This document shows, piece after piece, positions 19,969-29,271 of a stretch of DNA of 64,000 nucleotides. The position numbers and the translations under genes were made by a program. How positions within the stretch are numbered: position 1 is the stretch's first letter; the number at the start of each line of letters is the position of its first letter. Source of the DNA: Geodermatophilus telluris (lineage in GTDB: Bacteria; Actinomycetota; Actinomycetes; Mycobacteriales; Geodermatophilaceae); assembly GCF_900102745.1 (NCBI RefSeq), contig NZ_FMZF01000004.1, forward strand, positions 481,569 through 545,568, read 5' to 3'. Under the pieces are notes generated by a model. The model was not told the origin of the DNA, made no database searches, and worked only from the letters and a program-made list of their open reading frames with translations.

Positions 19969-20041
19969 GGCGCCCACCCTGCCGCATCGCCGCGACCGGC
20001 CGCAGGCGGCGTGGTGCCGGTCGCCGTCCCCCGAGACGCCG

Positions 20042-20075
20042 ACGGCCGGCCGGAGCAGGTGCTCCGGCCGGCCGT
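20042..20075 (-). terminator. Terminator of ettA
   Basis: A perfect 15-bp stem (20042-20056 with 20061-20075) and a 4-base loop, about 75 bases beyond the ettA stop and directly adjoining intergenic repeat A. Confidence 0.8.
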
Positions 20076-20147
20076 GTGACGTCCTGGAACGGTCTCCCTG
20101 CAGGGCCTCGCTGCGAGCTCGCGAGCAGCGGGGGCAGGGAGGTCCTC

Positions 20148-20148
<1 letters not shown>
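20076..20148. repeat. Intergenic repeat family, copy A
   Basis: A 73-bp element closely matching 29196-29270: GTGACGT, CTGGAACGG, CCCTGCAGGG, a GCGAGC-rich centre, then GGGGGCAGGG and GGTCCT. The CCCTGC and GCAGGG blocks are inverted and can pair. It runs up to the ettA stop codon. Confidence 0.75.
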
Positions 20149-21818
<1,670 letters not shown>

Positions 21819-21852
21819 TGGGCTTCGCAGGCCTTCCGTCGATTCGCGAGTG

Positions 21853-21883
21853 GCGGGCGGGCCGGGGGTGCCGGCCCGCCCGC
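21853..21883 (-). terminator. Terminator of ssb
   Basis: A perfect 13-bp GC stem (21853-21865 with 21871-21883) lies 37 bases beyond the ssb stop and before ettA. Confidence 0.75.
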
Positions 21884-21919
21884 GTGCGTCCTCCCCGTCG
21901 ATCCTCCCAGCCCGGGCGA

Positions 21920-22453
21920 TCAGGCGTGCGCGGGCTCCGTGGCGAGGTCGTGGGTGTCCAGTCCGTGCAACGTCTCGGGGGCCGTCTCGTAGTCCCGCCC
22001 GCGGACGAGGCCGTGACCGGGCAGGTCGCCGTCGCCGGGCAGGCCCTCGCCGGACAGGCCGCCGTCGCCGGCGGGCAGCGGCTCCGCCGACCGCTCCGAC
22101 CGGGTGCGCCGGAACACGCCGGTGCCGCGGTTCAGGTTGTGGCCGACGGCCAGGGCGCGGATGCGCGGAGTGCTGCGCCGCCCGCTCTCCCCCTCCCAGC
22201 TGTGCGTGGTCAGCGTGCCCTGGACGATCACCGGGTCGCCCTTGGCGACGCTGCCGGAGACGTTGCCGGACAGGTCGTTCCAGCACTCGACGTCGACCCA
22301 GAAGGTGCCGGCGTCGACGAACGCCTGCGACTGGGTGTCGAAGCGCCGGGCGGTGGAGGCCAGGCGGAAGTTGGTGACCGCGCCGTTCTGCAGGTTGACG
22401 CGGCGGGGCGAGTCGACGACGTTGCCGACGACGGTGACGTGGGTGTCGTTCAC
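21920..22453 (-). CDS. ssb: Single-stranded DNA-binding protein
   Basis: 177 residues. The OB fold covers about the first 115 residues (VTVVGNVVDSPRRV, FWVDVECWNDL, KGDPVIVQGTL). The tail is Gly/Asp-rich but does not end in the acidic DDDIPF-type tip; it ends ATEPAHA. That suggests the second, non-replicative SSB paralogue of actinobacteria (position matches Rv2478c) rather than the rpsF-linked SSB. GTG 22453 has GAGGA 7 bases upstream. Lack of the tip would weaken contacts with the usual SSB-interacting proteins. Confidence 0.92.
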   Translation of the reverse strand: MNDTHVTVVGNVVDSPRRVNLQNGAVTNFRLASTARRFDTQSQAFVDAGTFWVDVECWNDLSGNVSGSVAKGDPVIVQGTLTTHSWEGESGRRSTPRIRALAVGHNLNRGTGVFRRTRSERSAEPLPAGDGGLSGEGLPGDGDLPGHGLVRGRDYETAPETLHGLDTHDLATEPAHA

Positions 22454-22638
22454 GGTGCTCCTCGGGCTCTCGGGGACCGGCACCACGCCGGCCCGGGATC
22501 GACCCTGGCCCGGCCGGGAACCGGCGGGCGACACCGCAGGCGGACTGTGGACGGGGCCGGCCCTGTGGACGGCGCGACCCCGTCCCGTCGGTGGCCTGGC
22601 GCGGCCGGTCGCTGAGCGGTGTCATCATCGGCACCCGA

Positions 22639-22711
22639 GCGCCCGTAGCTCAGCGGATAGAGCAGGTGCCTTCTAAGCACTTGGTCGCAGGTTCGATCCC
22701 TGCCGGGCGCA
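22639..22711 (+). tRNA. tRNA-Arg (anticodon TCT)
   Basis: A full cloverleaf: acceptor GCGCCCG with CGGGCGC, D stem GCTC/GAGC, anticodon loop CTTCTAA, T loop TTCGATC, discriminator A. CCA is not encoded. It reads AGA codons, which are rare in this GC-rich genome. Confidence 0.96.
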
Positions 22712-22967
22712 CCTGGTCTCCCGGCTGTCGATCCGACCGGCCGGCCGAGACGTGAGGGCGCTGGGCACCCCGTCGAGGGGTCGCGGTCGCCACGACGTGC
22801 CGGCCGGTGAGGGCGGCACCCGTTCGGCAGCTCGTCGATGCCGCCCGCCGACCGGCAGGCCCTCCCCGTCCCCCGGGTCACCGCGCGGGGGGCTTCGGAC
22901 TCCACCGGACAGGGGTCGTGCAGTGGGCCGCTCCCCCAGTCGATCGGGACCGCAGGACCGGCGGCGG

Positions 22968-23459
22968 CTAGAGCAGCAGTCTCCCCGTGCAGCGACTCTG
23001 CGCCCAGCTGGTGCCGTTGCTGCTGGTCTCCGTGCAGATCTCCACCTGGACGACCTGGAGCTGGTCCGGCGAGTGGAGGTCCACCGACCAGCTGTTGTGG
23101 CTGTTGTTGTTGGGGGCCCGCACTGCACCGCCATGGAGGGTCCCCAGGGAGTTCCCGGCCCCGTCGAAGTACTCCATGTGCATGCGGCCGTACTGGAGCG
23201 GGACGTTGTCGAGGTGCAGGCGTCCCGTCAACGTCGCTTGGTAGAACCCGTACTGGTTGACGTCCCAGGTGACCGACCCCGACCCGAGGGGCGCTCCGAG
23301 CACCCACGTGTTGTCACCGAAGTCGATGCCCGGGGCTGTGAGGCGAACAGGATCAGGAGGGAAGACAGCCGCCTGGGCCTGCCCGGGGACGGTGAGCGCG
23401 GTCGTCACCGCGGCAGCGAGTGCCACGGCAGCCCGGCGGACGATCGATCCGGTTCTCAT
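22968..23459 (-). CDS. Secreted protein of unknown function
   Basis: 163 residues. ATG 23459 follows GAGGAGA. A clear signal peptide (MRTGSIVRRAAVALAAAV, cleavage after AQA) leads to a beta-rich mature domain with many Asn, Gly and Tyr and two cysteines near the end (EICTE, RCTGR). A segment VTWDVNQYGFYQATLTGRL recalls small actinobacterial cell-surface jelly-roll proteins, but I do not recognise the family. Its third-position GC is slightly lower than that of its neighbours. It diverges from an HxlR regulator with palindromes between, which suggests regulation by that protein. Confidence 0.75.
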   Translation of the reverse strand: MRTGSIVRRAAVALAAAVTTALTVPGQAQAAVFPPDPVRLTAPGIDFGDNTWVLGAPLGSGSVTWDVNQYGFYQATLTGRLHLDNVPLQYGRMHMEYFDGAGNSLGTLHGGAVRAPNNNSHNSWSVDLHSPDQLQVVQVEICTETSSNGTSWAQSRCTGRLLL

Positions 23460-23543
23460 GTCGTTCTCCTCGGTGGGTCTCCCCGTGCGGACAGGAGGTA
23501 CGAGGAGGAGCGTGGCGGCGAGGTGGAGGCGTCCTCCAGTTCA

Positions 23544-23576
23544 GGACCTGTAGCAGTCCAGTACCGGATCTGTACT
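23544..23576. promoter_or_regulatory. Candidate operators between secreted protein and HxlR regulator
   Basis: Two adjacent palindromes: GGAC-N8-GTCC (23544-23559) and AGTAC-N7-GTACT (23560-23576). They lie in the 150-bp divergent spacer, just upstream of the regulator's -10 element. Confidence 0.45.
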
Positions 23577-23598
23577 ACTGCCGAGGCCCGTGGCCGCC

Positions 23599-23604
23599 TA
23601 CCGT
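23599..23604 (+). promoter_or_regulatory. -10 element of the HxlR regulator gene
   Basis: TACCGT lies 5 bases before GTG 23610, consistent with leaderless transcription. Confidence 0.4.
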
Positions 23605-23609
23605 GAGGT

Positions 23610-24338
23610 GTGCCCACCACCTACGGGCAGTTCTGTCCGATCGCCAAGGCGATGGAAGTGCTGGACGAGCGGTGGATGATGCTCGTCCTCCGGGAACTCC
23701 TGCTGGGCAGCCGACACTTCAACGAGGTGCGCCGGGGTGTGCCGCGGATGTCGCCGACCCTGTTGTCCAAGCGACTGCAGACCCTCGTCAGAGCCGGAGT
23801 CGTCCAGCGGCACTGCGAGGGTAGGCAGGTCACCTATCACCTGACGCCGGCGGGCCAGGAACTCATGCCCATCCTCGAGGCCATCGGCCGCTGGGGGCTT
23901 CGCTGGATGCAGGAACTGCACGACGACGACCTGGACCCGTACTACCTGTTGTGGGACATTCGACGCAGCCTCGACCTGGAGGCGGTGCCGGACACCACCA
24001 CGGTGCTGAGCTTCAGCTTCTCCGACGTCGACCCCCCGGTGCGGCACTGGTGGATGGTCATCCGCAGACAGGGCGTGGACATCTGCGACTTCGACCAGGG
24101 CCATGACGTGTGGGCGCACGTCCGGACCACGCTGCGCACCCTCACCCTGCTGTGGCGGGGGGACTCGAGCTGGAGCGAGACGTTGCGGTCGGGTGACGTG
24201 GTCATCGACGGCCAACCCGCCGCCCGCCGCACCGTTCCCCGATGGCTGGGACGGTCCTTCCTCGCCGACACTCCACGGCCCGTCCCGCAGGACCTGGAGC
24301 AGGTGCCCACCTCCCTGCGGACTCCTCGGTTGCCCTGA
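23610..24338 (+). CDS. HxlR-family transcriptional regulator with SCP2-like C-terminal domain
   Basis: 242 residues. The N-terminal 100 residues are an HxlR winged helix: CPIAKAMEVLDERW with the hallmark cysteine, LLLGSRHFNEVRRGVP, and the wing GRQVTYHLTPAG. The C-terminal part (LWDIRRSLDL to RRTVPRWLG) resembles the sterol-carrier-like domain found in a subset of actinobacterial HxlR proteins, which may bind a lipophilic ligand. Cysteine-based redox or aldehyde sensing is known for HxlR relatives. It diverges from the secreted-protein gene, a likely target. Confidence 0.88.
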   Translation: MPTTYGQFCPIAKAMEVLDERWMMLVLRELLLGSRHFNEVRRGVPRMSPTLLSKRLQTLVRAGVVQRHCEGRQVTYHLTPAGQELMPILEAIGRWGLRWMQELHDDDLDPYYLLWDIRRSLDLEAVPDTTTVLSFSFSDVDPPVRHWWMVIRRQGVDICDFDQGHDVWAHVRTTLRTLTLLWRGDSSWSETLRSGDVVIDGQPAARRTVPRWLGRSFLADTPRPVPQDLEQVPTSLRTPRLP

Positions 24339-24486
24339 CACCGCCTCGTACGCGGGCTCCCGAACCGACCGGGCGCGGGCGGTGGTCGGTGCCCTGCAAG
24401 TGGCCTGCCAGGGCGCTGCAAGTCGGTCCCGGCACGGTGCTCCCCGAGCACCCGGGGACGGCCCGGGACCGATCGAGGAGTCCCAC

Positions 24487-25146
24487 GTGACCCAGATCCA
24501 CGACCCCCGCTACGGCGCCCCGAACCCGCAGGGCCCCGGCCCCTACGGGCCGCCGCCGTTCCCCGCCCCGGGCTACGGGGCCCCGGGGGGCTTCGGCGGG
24601 CCGCAGCACCGGAAGAAGTCGCACACCGGCGCGATCGTCGGCAGCATCGTCGCGGTCCTGGTCGTCGCGGGCCTCGGCATCGGCGCCTTCTTCCTCTTCA
24701 GCACCAGCTACCTCGACACCGCCGAGGCCGAGCGGCAGATCGCCGCGCTCACCGAGGAGCAGGCCGGCGTCACCGTCACCGACGTCAGCTGCCCCGAGGA
24801 CGTCGAGCTCGCCGCCGGCACCGTGACCGAGTGCACCGCGATGGTCGAGGGCCAGGAGGTCGGCTACACCGTCGAGCAGACCGACGACGAGGGCAACGTG
24901 CGCATCGACAGCACCGGTGTCTTCGTCCAGGTCGCCGACGTCGAGGCGCTCCTGACCGAGCAGTTCGCCTCGGAGGCCGGTCTGGAGGTCACCTCGACCT
25001 GCGACGCCGGTGACCGCAGCGTCCTGGTCGCCGCCGACGGGCTGGAGCTCACCTGCGAGGCGGCCCTGGTCGACGACCCGACCGACACGGGCACCGTGAC
25101 CGCCCTGGTCGACGCCGAGGGCAACGTCACCTTCGACGCCAGCTGA
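24487..25146 (+). CDS. Membrane-anchored DUF4333 protein (two repeats)
   Basis: 219 residues. A Pro/Gly/Tyr-rich cytoplasmic N-terminus (about 45 residues) precedes one transmembrane helix around IVGSIVAVLVVAGLGIGAFF. Two DUF4333 modules follow, each with a cysteine pair (CPEDVELAAGTVTEC; CDAGDRSVLVAADGLELTC). GTG 24487 has GAGGAG upstream. The architecture is typical of actinobacterial surface proteins of unknown function. A strong terminator follows. Confidence 0.85.
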   Translation: MTQIHDPRYGAPNPQGPGPYGPPPFPAPGYGAPGGFGGPQHRKKSHTGAIVGSIVAVLVVAGLGIGAFFLFSTSYLDTAEAERQIAALTEEQAGVTVTDVSCPEDVELAAGTVTECTAMVEGQEVGYTVEQTDDEGNVRIDSTGVFVQVADVEALLTEQFASEAGLEVTSTCDAGDRSVLVAADGLELTCEAALVDDPTDTGTVTALVDAEGNVTFDAS

Positions 25147-25180
25147 GCCGAGCCCCCTGACCCCGGGCGCCACGCAGGAC

Positions 25181-25216
25181 GAGCGGCCCAGGACCCACCC
25201 GGGTCCTGGGCCGCTC
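25181..25216. terminator. Bidirectional terminator between DUF4333 and LLM genes
   Basis: A perfect 16-bp stem (25181-25196 with 25201-25216) and a 4-base loop between convergent stops. Confidence 0.85.
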
Positions 25217-25227
25217 GCGCGCGTCGG

Positions 25228-26271
25228 TCAGCGCGAGCCGGCGGGCACCCAGCCGATCGCCGGAGCGACGTGCCGGGCGACGTTCTCCAGCAGGGCCGCG
25301 TTGTACTCGACACCGAGCATGTTGGGCACGGTGAGCAGCAGGGTGTCGGCCTCGCGGACGGCGGCGTCCTTGGCCAGCTCCTCGGCCAGCTGGTCGGGCT
25401 CGCCGACGTAGCTCTTGCCGAAGCGGGCGCGCACGCCCTCCAGCAGCCCCACCTGGTCCTCGCCGGAGCGCTCGCCGAAGTAGGCGCGGTCGAGGTCGGT
25501 GACCACCGGGACGACGCTGCGGCTCACCGACACCCGCGGCTCGCGGTCCCACCCGGCCTCGGCCCACGCGGCGCGGAACCGGGCGATCTGCTCGGCCTGC
25601 AGCTCGTCGAAGGGCACGCCGGTGTCCTCCACCAGCAGCGTGGAGCTCATCAGGTTCATCCCCTGACGGGCCGCCCACTCCCCCGTCGCCCGGGTGCCCG
25701 CACCCCACCAGACCCGGTCGGCCAGGCCCGGTGACTGCGGCTGCACGGCGAGCCGGCCGCGCGTGCCGCCGGTCATCCCGGGGTCGGCGTCGACGACCGT
25801 CGCCCCGCGGACGGCGGCGAGGAACAGCGCCGTCTTCTCGCGCGCCAGGTCGGCGTCCGAGGAGCCCTCCGGCGGCACGTAGCCGAAGGCCTCCGAGCCG
25901 CGCAGCGCCGTCTCCGGGGAGCCGCGGCTCACCCCGAGCTGCAGCCGGCCGCCGCTGAGCAGGTCGGTGGCCGCGGCCTCCTCGGCCATGTAGAGCGGGT
26001 TCTCGTAGCGCATGTCGACCACACCGGTGCCGACCTCGATCCGCGAGGTCCGCGCGGCCATGGCAGCCAGCAGCGGGAACGGCGAGGCGAGCTGGCGGGC
26101 GAAGTGGTGCACGCGCACGAAGGCGCCGTCGAGCCCGAGCTCCTCGGCGGCCACCGCGAGCTCGACGCTCTGCACCAGGGCGTCGCGCGCGGTGCGCACC
26201 TGCGAGCCGGCGATCGGCTGCCAGTGCCCGAACGACAGGAACCCGATCCGCTTGTCCGTGCCAGGAGTCAC
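25228..26271 (-). CDS. LLM-class (luciferase-like) flavin-dependent oxidoreductase
   Basis: 347 residues forming a TIM-barrel monooxygenase of the bacterial luciferase superfamily. Visible landmarks are LGFLSFGHW-like N-terminal strand (IGFLSFGHWQP), VRVHHFARQLASPFPLLAA, VGTGVVDMRYENPLYMAEE, GRLQLGVSRGSPE and the C-terminal VGEPDQLAEEL. The cofactor may be FMN or F420, not decidable here. Single gene; divergent from the PAS-GGDEF-EAL gene. Confidence 0.9.
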   Translation of the reverse strand: MTPGTDKRIGFLSFGHWQPIAGSQVRTARDALVQSVELAVAAEELGLDGAFVRVHHFARQLASPFPLLAAMAARTSRIEVGTGVVDMRYENPLYMAEEAAATDLLSGGRLQLGVSRGSPETALRGSEAFGYVPPEGSSDADLAREKTALFLAAVRGATVVDADPGMTGGTRGRLAVQPQSPGLADRVWWGAGTRATGEWAARQGMNLMSSTLLVEDTGVPFDELQAEQIARFRAAWAEAGWDREPRVSVSRSVVPVVTDLDRAYFGERSGEDQVGLLEGVRARFGKSYVGEPDQLAEELAKDAAVREADTLLLTVPNMLGVEYNAALLENVARHVAPAIGWVPAGSR

Positions 26272-26403
26272 GTCCCCACCAGCGCGCCCGACGGGGCGGG
26301 TGTTCCCGGTGGGACGGTCTCATCACCCGGTGTGACCGGTTGACCACGACATTCCGGGCACGGGTTCCGTCACTCCCGGCGCGCGGTCGGCCACCCTGTC
26401 CGG

Positions 26404-28380
26404 GTGACTCTCAGCGCCCCCCACGTGCCGAGCCCCCGGGACGACCGGCCCGGGCAGCCCAGCGGCCCGGCGGGGACGAGGCTGCGGGCCATCGACACGC
26501 TGCTGGCCGACCGCGGCCAGCTCTTCCGTGCGCTGTTCCTGTCCTCGCCCGTCCCCCAGGCCCTCGTCGACCTCGACGGCCGGCTGCTCGTGGTCAACGA
26601 CGCGCTGTGCGCGATGGCCGGCCGCGGCGTCGACGACATGGTCGGCCGGCACGTCGACCTGCTCGCCCACCCCGACGAGGCCCCCGTGCCCGAGGGCGGG
26701 ACCGGCGCCGTGCCCGGCCTCGACCCGTGGCTGCGCCAGGACGGCGAGCGCCGCCTGCGCCGCGCCGACGGCAGCGAGCTGTGGGTGCAGCAGTCGCACG
26801 ACGTGGTGCACCGCAGCACCGGGGAGCCGCAGTTCGTCGTCCTGTCGCTGGTCGACGTCACCGACCGCCGCCGCGCCGAGGAGGACCTGGTCCGCCGGGC
26901 GTTCACCGACCCGCTGACCGGGCTGCCCAACCGCCGCGCGCTCACCGACCGGCTCAACCACGCGCTGGCGCTCTCCCGCCGCCGCGGCCTGCAGGTCGGC
27001 CTGGTGCACCTCGACCTCGACCGGTTCCAGGCGGTCAACGACACCCTCGGCACCGAGGCCGGCGACCAGCTGCTCAGCCAGGTCGCCGACCGGCTGCGCT
27101 GGAGCACCCGCGTCGAGGACACCGCCGTCCGGCTGGGCGCCGACGAGTTCCTCATCCTCGCCGAGGACGTCGAGGACCTCGACGGGCTGCGCGCGCTGGC
27201 CGACCGGCTGCTCGCCGTCCTCGACGACCCGTTCCAGCTCGGCGGCCGGGAGATCGTGCTGTCGGCCAGCGTCGGCCTGACGATGGGCTCCGACGTCGCC
27301 CCCGACGACCTGCTGCGCCAGGCGCACAACGCGCTGACCCGCGCCAAGCGGGACGGCAGCCGGGCCCGCATCGAGGTGCACGACGGCGGCCTGACCGACG
27401 ACGAGGTGGACCTGCTGCAGCTGGAGACCGACCTGCGCCGGGCGCTGGACGGCGACGAGCTGCGGCTGTTCTACCAGCCGATCGTCTCCCTGGCCGACGA
27501 GACGCTGCTGGGCTACGAGGCGCTCATCCGCTGGCAGCACCCCACCCGCGGGCTGCTCCCGCCCGGCGCCTTCCTCGACGCCGCCGAGAACAACCGGCTC
27601 ACCTCCCGGCTCGGCGCGTGGGTGCTGCACCAGGCGTGCAACGACGCCGCCGGCTGGCCGGCCGGGCTGCGCGTGCACGTCAACGTCTCCGCCCGGCACC
27701 TGGCCGAGCCCGGCTTCAGCGACCTGGTCGCCGCCGCGCTGGACGGGTCCGGGCTGCCGCCGGAGCGGCTGGAGCTGGAGATCACCGAGTCGACGGCGCT
27801 GTTCGCCGCCGAGGCCACCCTGCAGGCGGTGTCGGAGGTGACCGAGCGCGGCGTGACGCTGGCCCTCGACGACTTCGGCACCGGCTACTCGGCGATCACC
27901 GCGCTGCACCGGCTGCCCATCCACACCGTCAAGATCGACCGCTCCTTCGTCGCCGACGTCGTCACCCAGCCTTCCACCGCCGCGCTCGTGCAGGGGCTGC
28001 TGCAGCTCGGCCGGGGCATGGGCCTGCAGGTGATCGCCGAGGGCATCGAGGACCTCGACCAGGCCGACTGGCTGCGCCGGCACGGCTGCGCGATGGCCCA
28101 GGGCTACGCCTTCGGCCGGCCCGCGCCGCTGCCCAGCCGCACCGGCGCGCGGACGGCCGAGGCGCTGGTCGAGCGGGCCGCCGAGGAGGCCGCCGCCGTC
28201 CTAGAGGCGGTCACCGGCGAGCTCGAGGCCGTGCGGGACGACGTCCGCGGGCTCCCGGCCGGCGCCGACGGCATCGACCTCTTCCCGCTCGAGGACACCG
28301 TGCCGCCGCCCTCGCCGCGGCCGTTCCTCAAGGTCGTCGACGACGACCCGCCCACCGGCGAGGGCCGCCGCCGCCTCTGA
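26404..28380 (+). CDS. PAS-GGDEF-EAL cyclic-di-GMP protein
   Basis: 658 residues. A PAS domain (about 40-155, ending in VVLSLVDVTDRRRAEEDLVRRA) is followed by a GGDEF domain whose active-site motif reads GADEF, with an RxxD I-site (RVED) ahead of it. The EAL domain has YEALIRW, NVSARHL, ELEITES, DDFGTGYS, KIDRSF and AEGIE, all expected for an active phosphodiesterase. The probable net activity is c-di-GMP breakdown, with the degenerate cyclase acting as a regulatory module. No transmembrane helix is seen, so it should sense a cytoplasmic signal. Confidence 0.92.
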   Translation: MTLSAPHVPSPRDDRPGQPSGPAGTRLRAIDTLLADRGQLFRALFLSSPVPQALVDLDGRLLVVNDALCAMAGRGVDDMVGRHVDLLAHPDEAPVPEGGTGAVPGLDPWLRQDGERRLRRADGSELWVQQSHDVVHRSTGEPQFVVLSLVDVTDRRRAEEDLVRRAFTDPLTGLPNRRALTDRLNHALALSRRRGLQVGLVHLDLDRFQAVNDTLGTEAGDQLLSQVADRLRWSTRVEDTAVRLGADEFLILAEDVEDLDGLRALADRLLAVLDDPFQLGGREIVLSASVGLTMGSDVAPDDLLRQAHNALTRAKRDGSRARIEVHDGGLTDDEVDLLQLETDLRRALDGDELRLFYQPIVSLADETLLGYEALIRWQHPTRGLLPPGAFLDAAENNRLTSRLGAWVLHQACNDAAGWPAGLRVHVNVSARHLAEPGFSDLVAAALDGSGLPPERLELEITESTALFAAEATLQAVSEVTERGVTLALDDFGTGYSAITALHRLPIHTVKIDRSFVADVVTQPSTAALVQGLLQLGRGMGLQVIAEGIEDLDQADWLRRHGCAMAQGYAFGRPAPLPSRTGARTAEALVERAAEEAAAVLEAVTGELEAVRDDVRGLPAGADGIDLFPLEDTVPPPSPRPFLKVVDDDPPTGEGRRRL

Positions 28381-28383
28381 CCG

Positions 28384-29172
28384 TCAGGGGAGCGCCAGCG
28401 GCACCGGGCGCTTGGGTGCCCGGCCGTCACCGGAGGAGCGCCCGCGCACCCGCCGGGCGACCCACGGTGCGACGAAGCCGCGCACCCAGGCGGCCTCCTC
28501 GGCCAGCGCCGCCCGCAGCGCCCGCGGCGGCGCCGGCGGCAGGGGGGTGCGCCAGCCGCCGTCGTCGGCGACCGGGACACCCAGCGCCGCGGCCGCGGCC
28601 AGGGCCGTGCGCCGGTGGCCCTCCGCGGTGAGGTGGATGCGGTCGCCGTCCCACAGCCGCCAGTCCAGCAGCCAGTCGGCGCCCCACTGGTCGAGGACGA
28701 CGGCGCCGTGCCGCGCCGCGATCGACCACAGCGAGGCGTTGAACACCGCCACCCGGCCGCGGGTGCGCCGGATGATCGGCGTCAGCCGCGGGTCGACACC
28801 GGTGGCCAGCAGCACGTCGGCGCCGTCGGCCCGGAACCCGGCCACCGCCTCCTCCAGCGCGGCCGCCAGCCGGTCGGGGTCGGCGCCGGGCCGCAGCAGG
28901 TCGTTGCCGCCGGCCACCAGGCTGACCAGGTCGGGCCGCGCGGCGCGGGCCACGGGCACCTGCTCGGCGAGCACCTGGTGCAGCAGCCGGCCGCGGATGG
29001 CCAGGTTGGCGTACTCCAGGCCGGGACCGGCGGCGGCGAGGTGGTCGGCGAGCCGGTCGGCCCAGCCGCGGAACTCACCGGGGCGGTCGGGGTCGGCGTC
29101 GGCCAGCCCCTCGGTGAAGGAGTCGCCGAGGGCGACGTAGCGCCGCCAGGAGGAACGGGACGGTGCGGGCAC
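28384..29172 (-). CDS. SGNH/GDSL-type hydrolase
   Basis: 262 residues. Block I ALGDSFTEG contains the nucleophile serine; block III GGNDLL and block V with DRIHLTAEGHR (Asp and His of the triad) follow. No signal peptide, so it is cytoplasmic. Such enzymes cleave acyl esters. The C-terminal 50 residues are basic and extra (WVARRVRGRSSGDGRAPK). It converges on the EAL gene with a 3-bp gap. Confidence 0.9.
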   Translation of the reverse strand: MPAPSRSSWRRYVALGDSFTEGLADADPDRPGEFRGWADRLADHLAAAGPGLEYANLAIRGRLLHQVLAEQVPVARAARPDLVSLVAGGNDLLRPGADPDRLAAALEEAVAGFRADGADVLLATGVDPRLTPIIRRTRGRVAVFNASLWSIAARHGAVVLDQWGADWLLDWRLWDGDRIHLTAEGHRRTALAAAAALGVPVADDGGWRTPLPPAPPRALRAALAEEAAWVRGFVAPWVARRVRGRSSGDGRAPKRPVPLALP

Positions 29173-29195
29173 GGCTCCACTCCAGCACGCCCTCG

Positions 29196-29270
29196 GTGAC
29201 GTGCTGGAACGGCCCCCCTGCAGGGTCCCGTCGCGAGCGGAGCGAGTGGCGGGGGGCAGGGGGGTCCTTC
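29196..29270. repeat. Intergenic repeat family, copy B
   Basis: A 75-bp element aligning end to end with copy A (20076-20148). GGCCCCCCTGC and GCAGGGGGGTCC can pair as outer arms. It ends 1 bp before the stop codon of the minus-strand reductase gene. Confidence 0.75.
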
Positions 29271-29271
29271 G

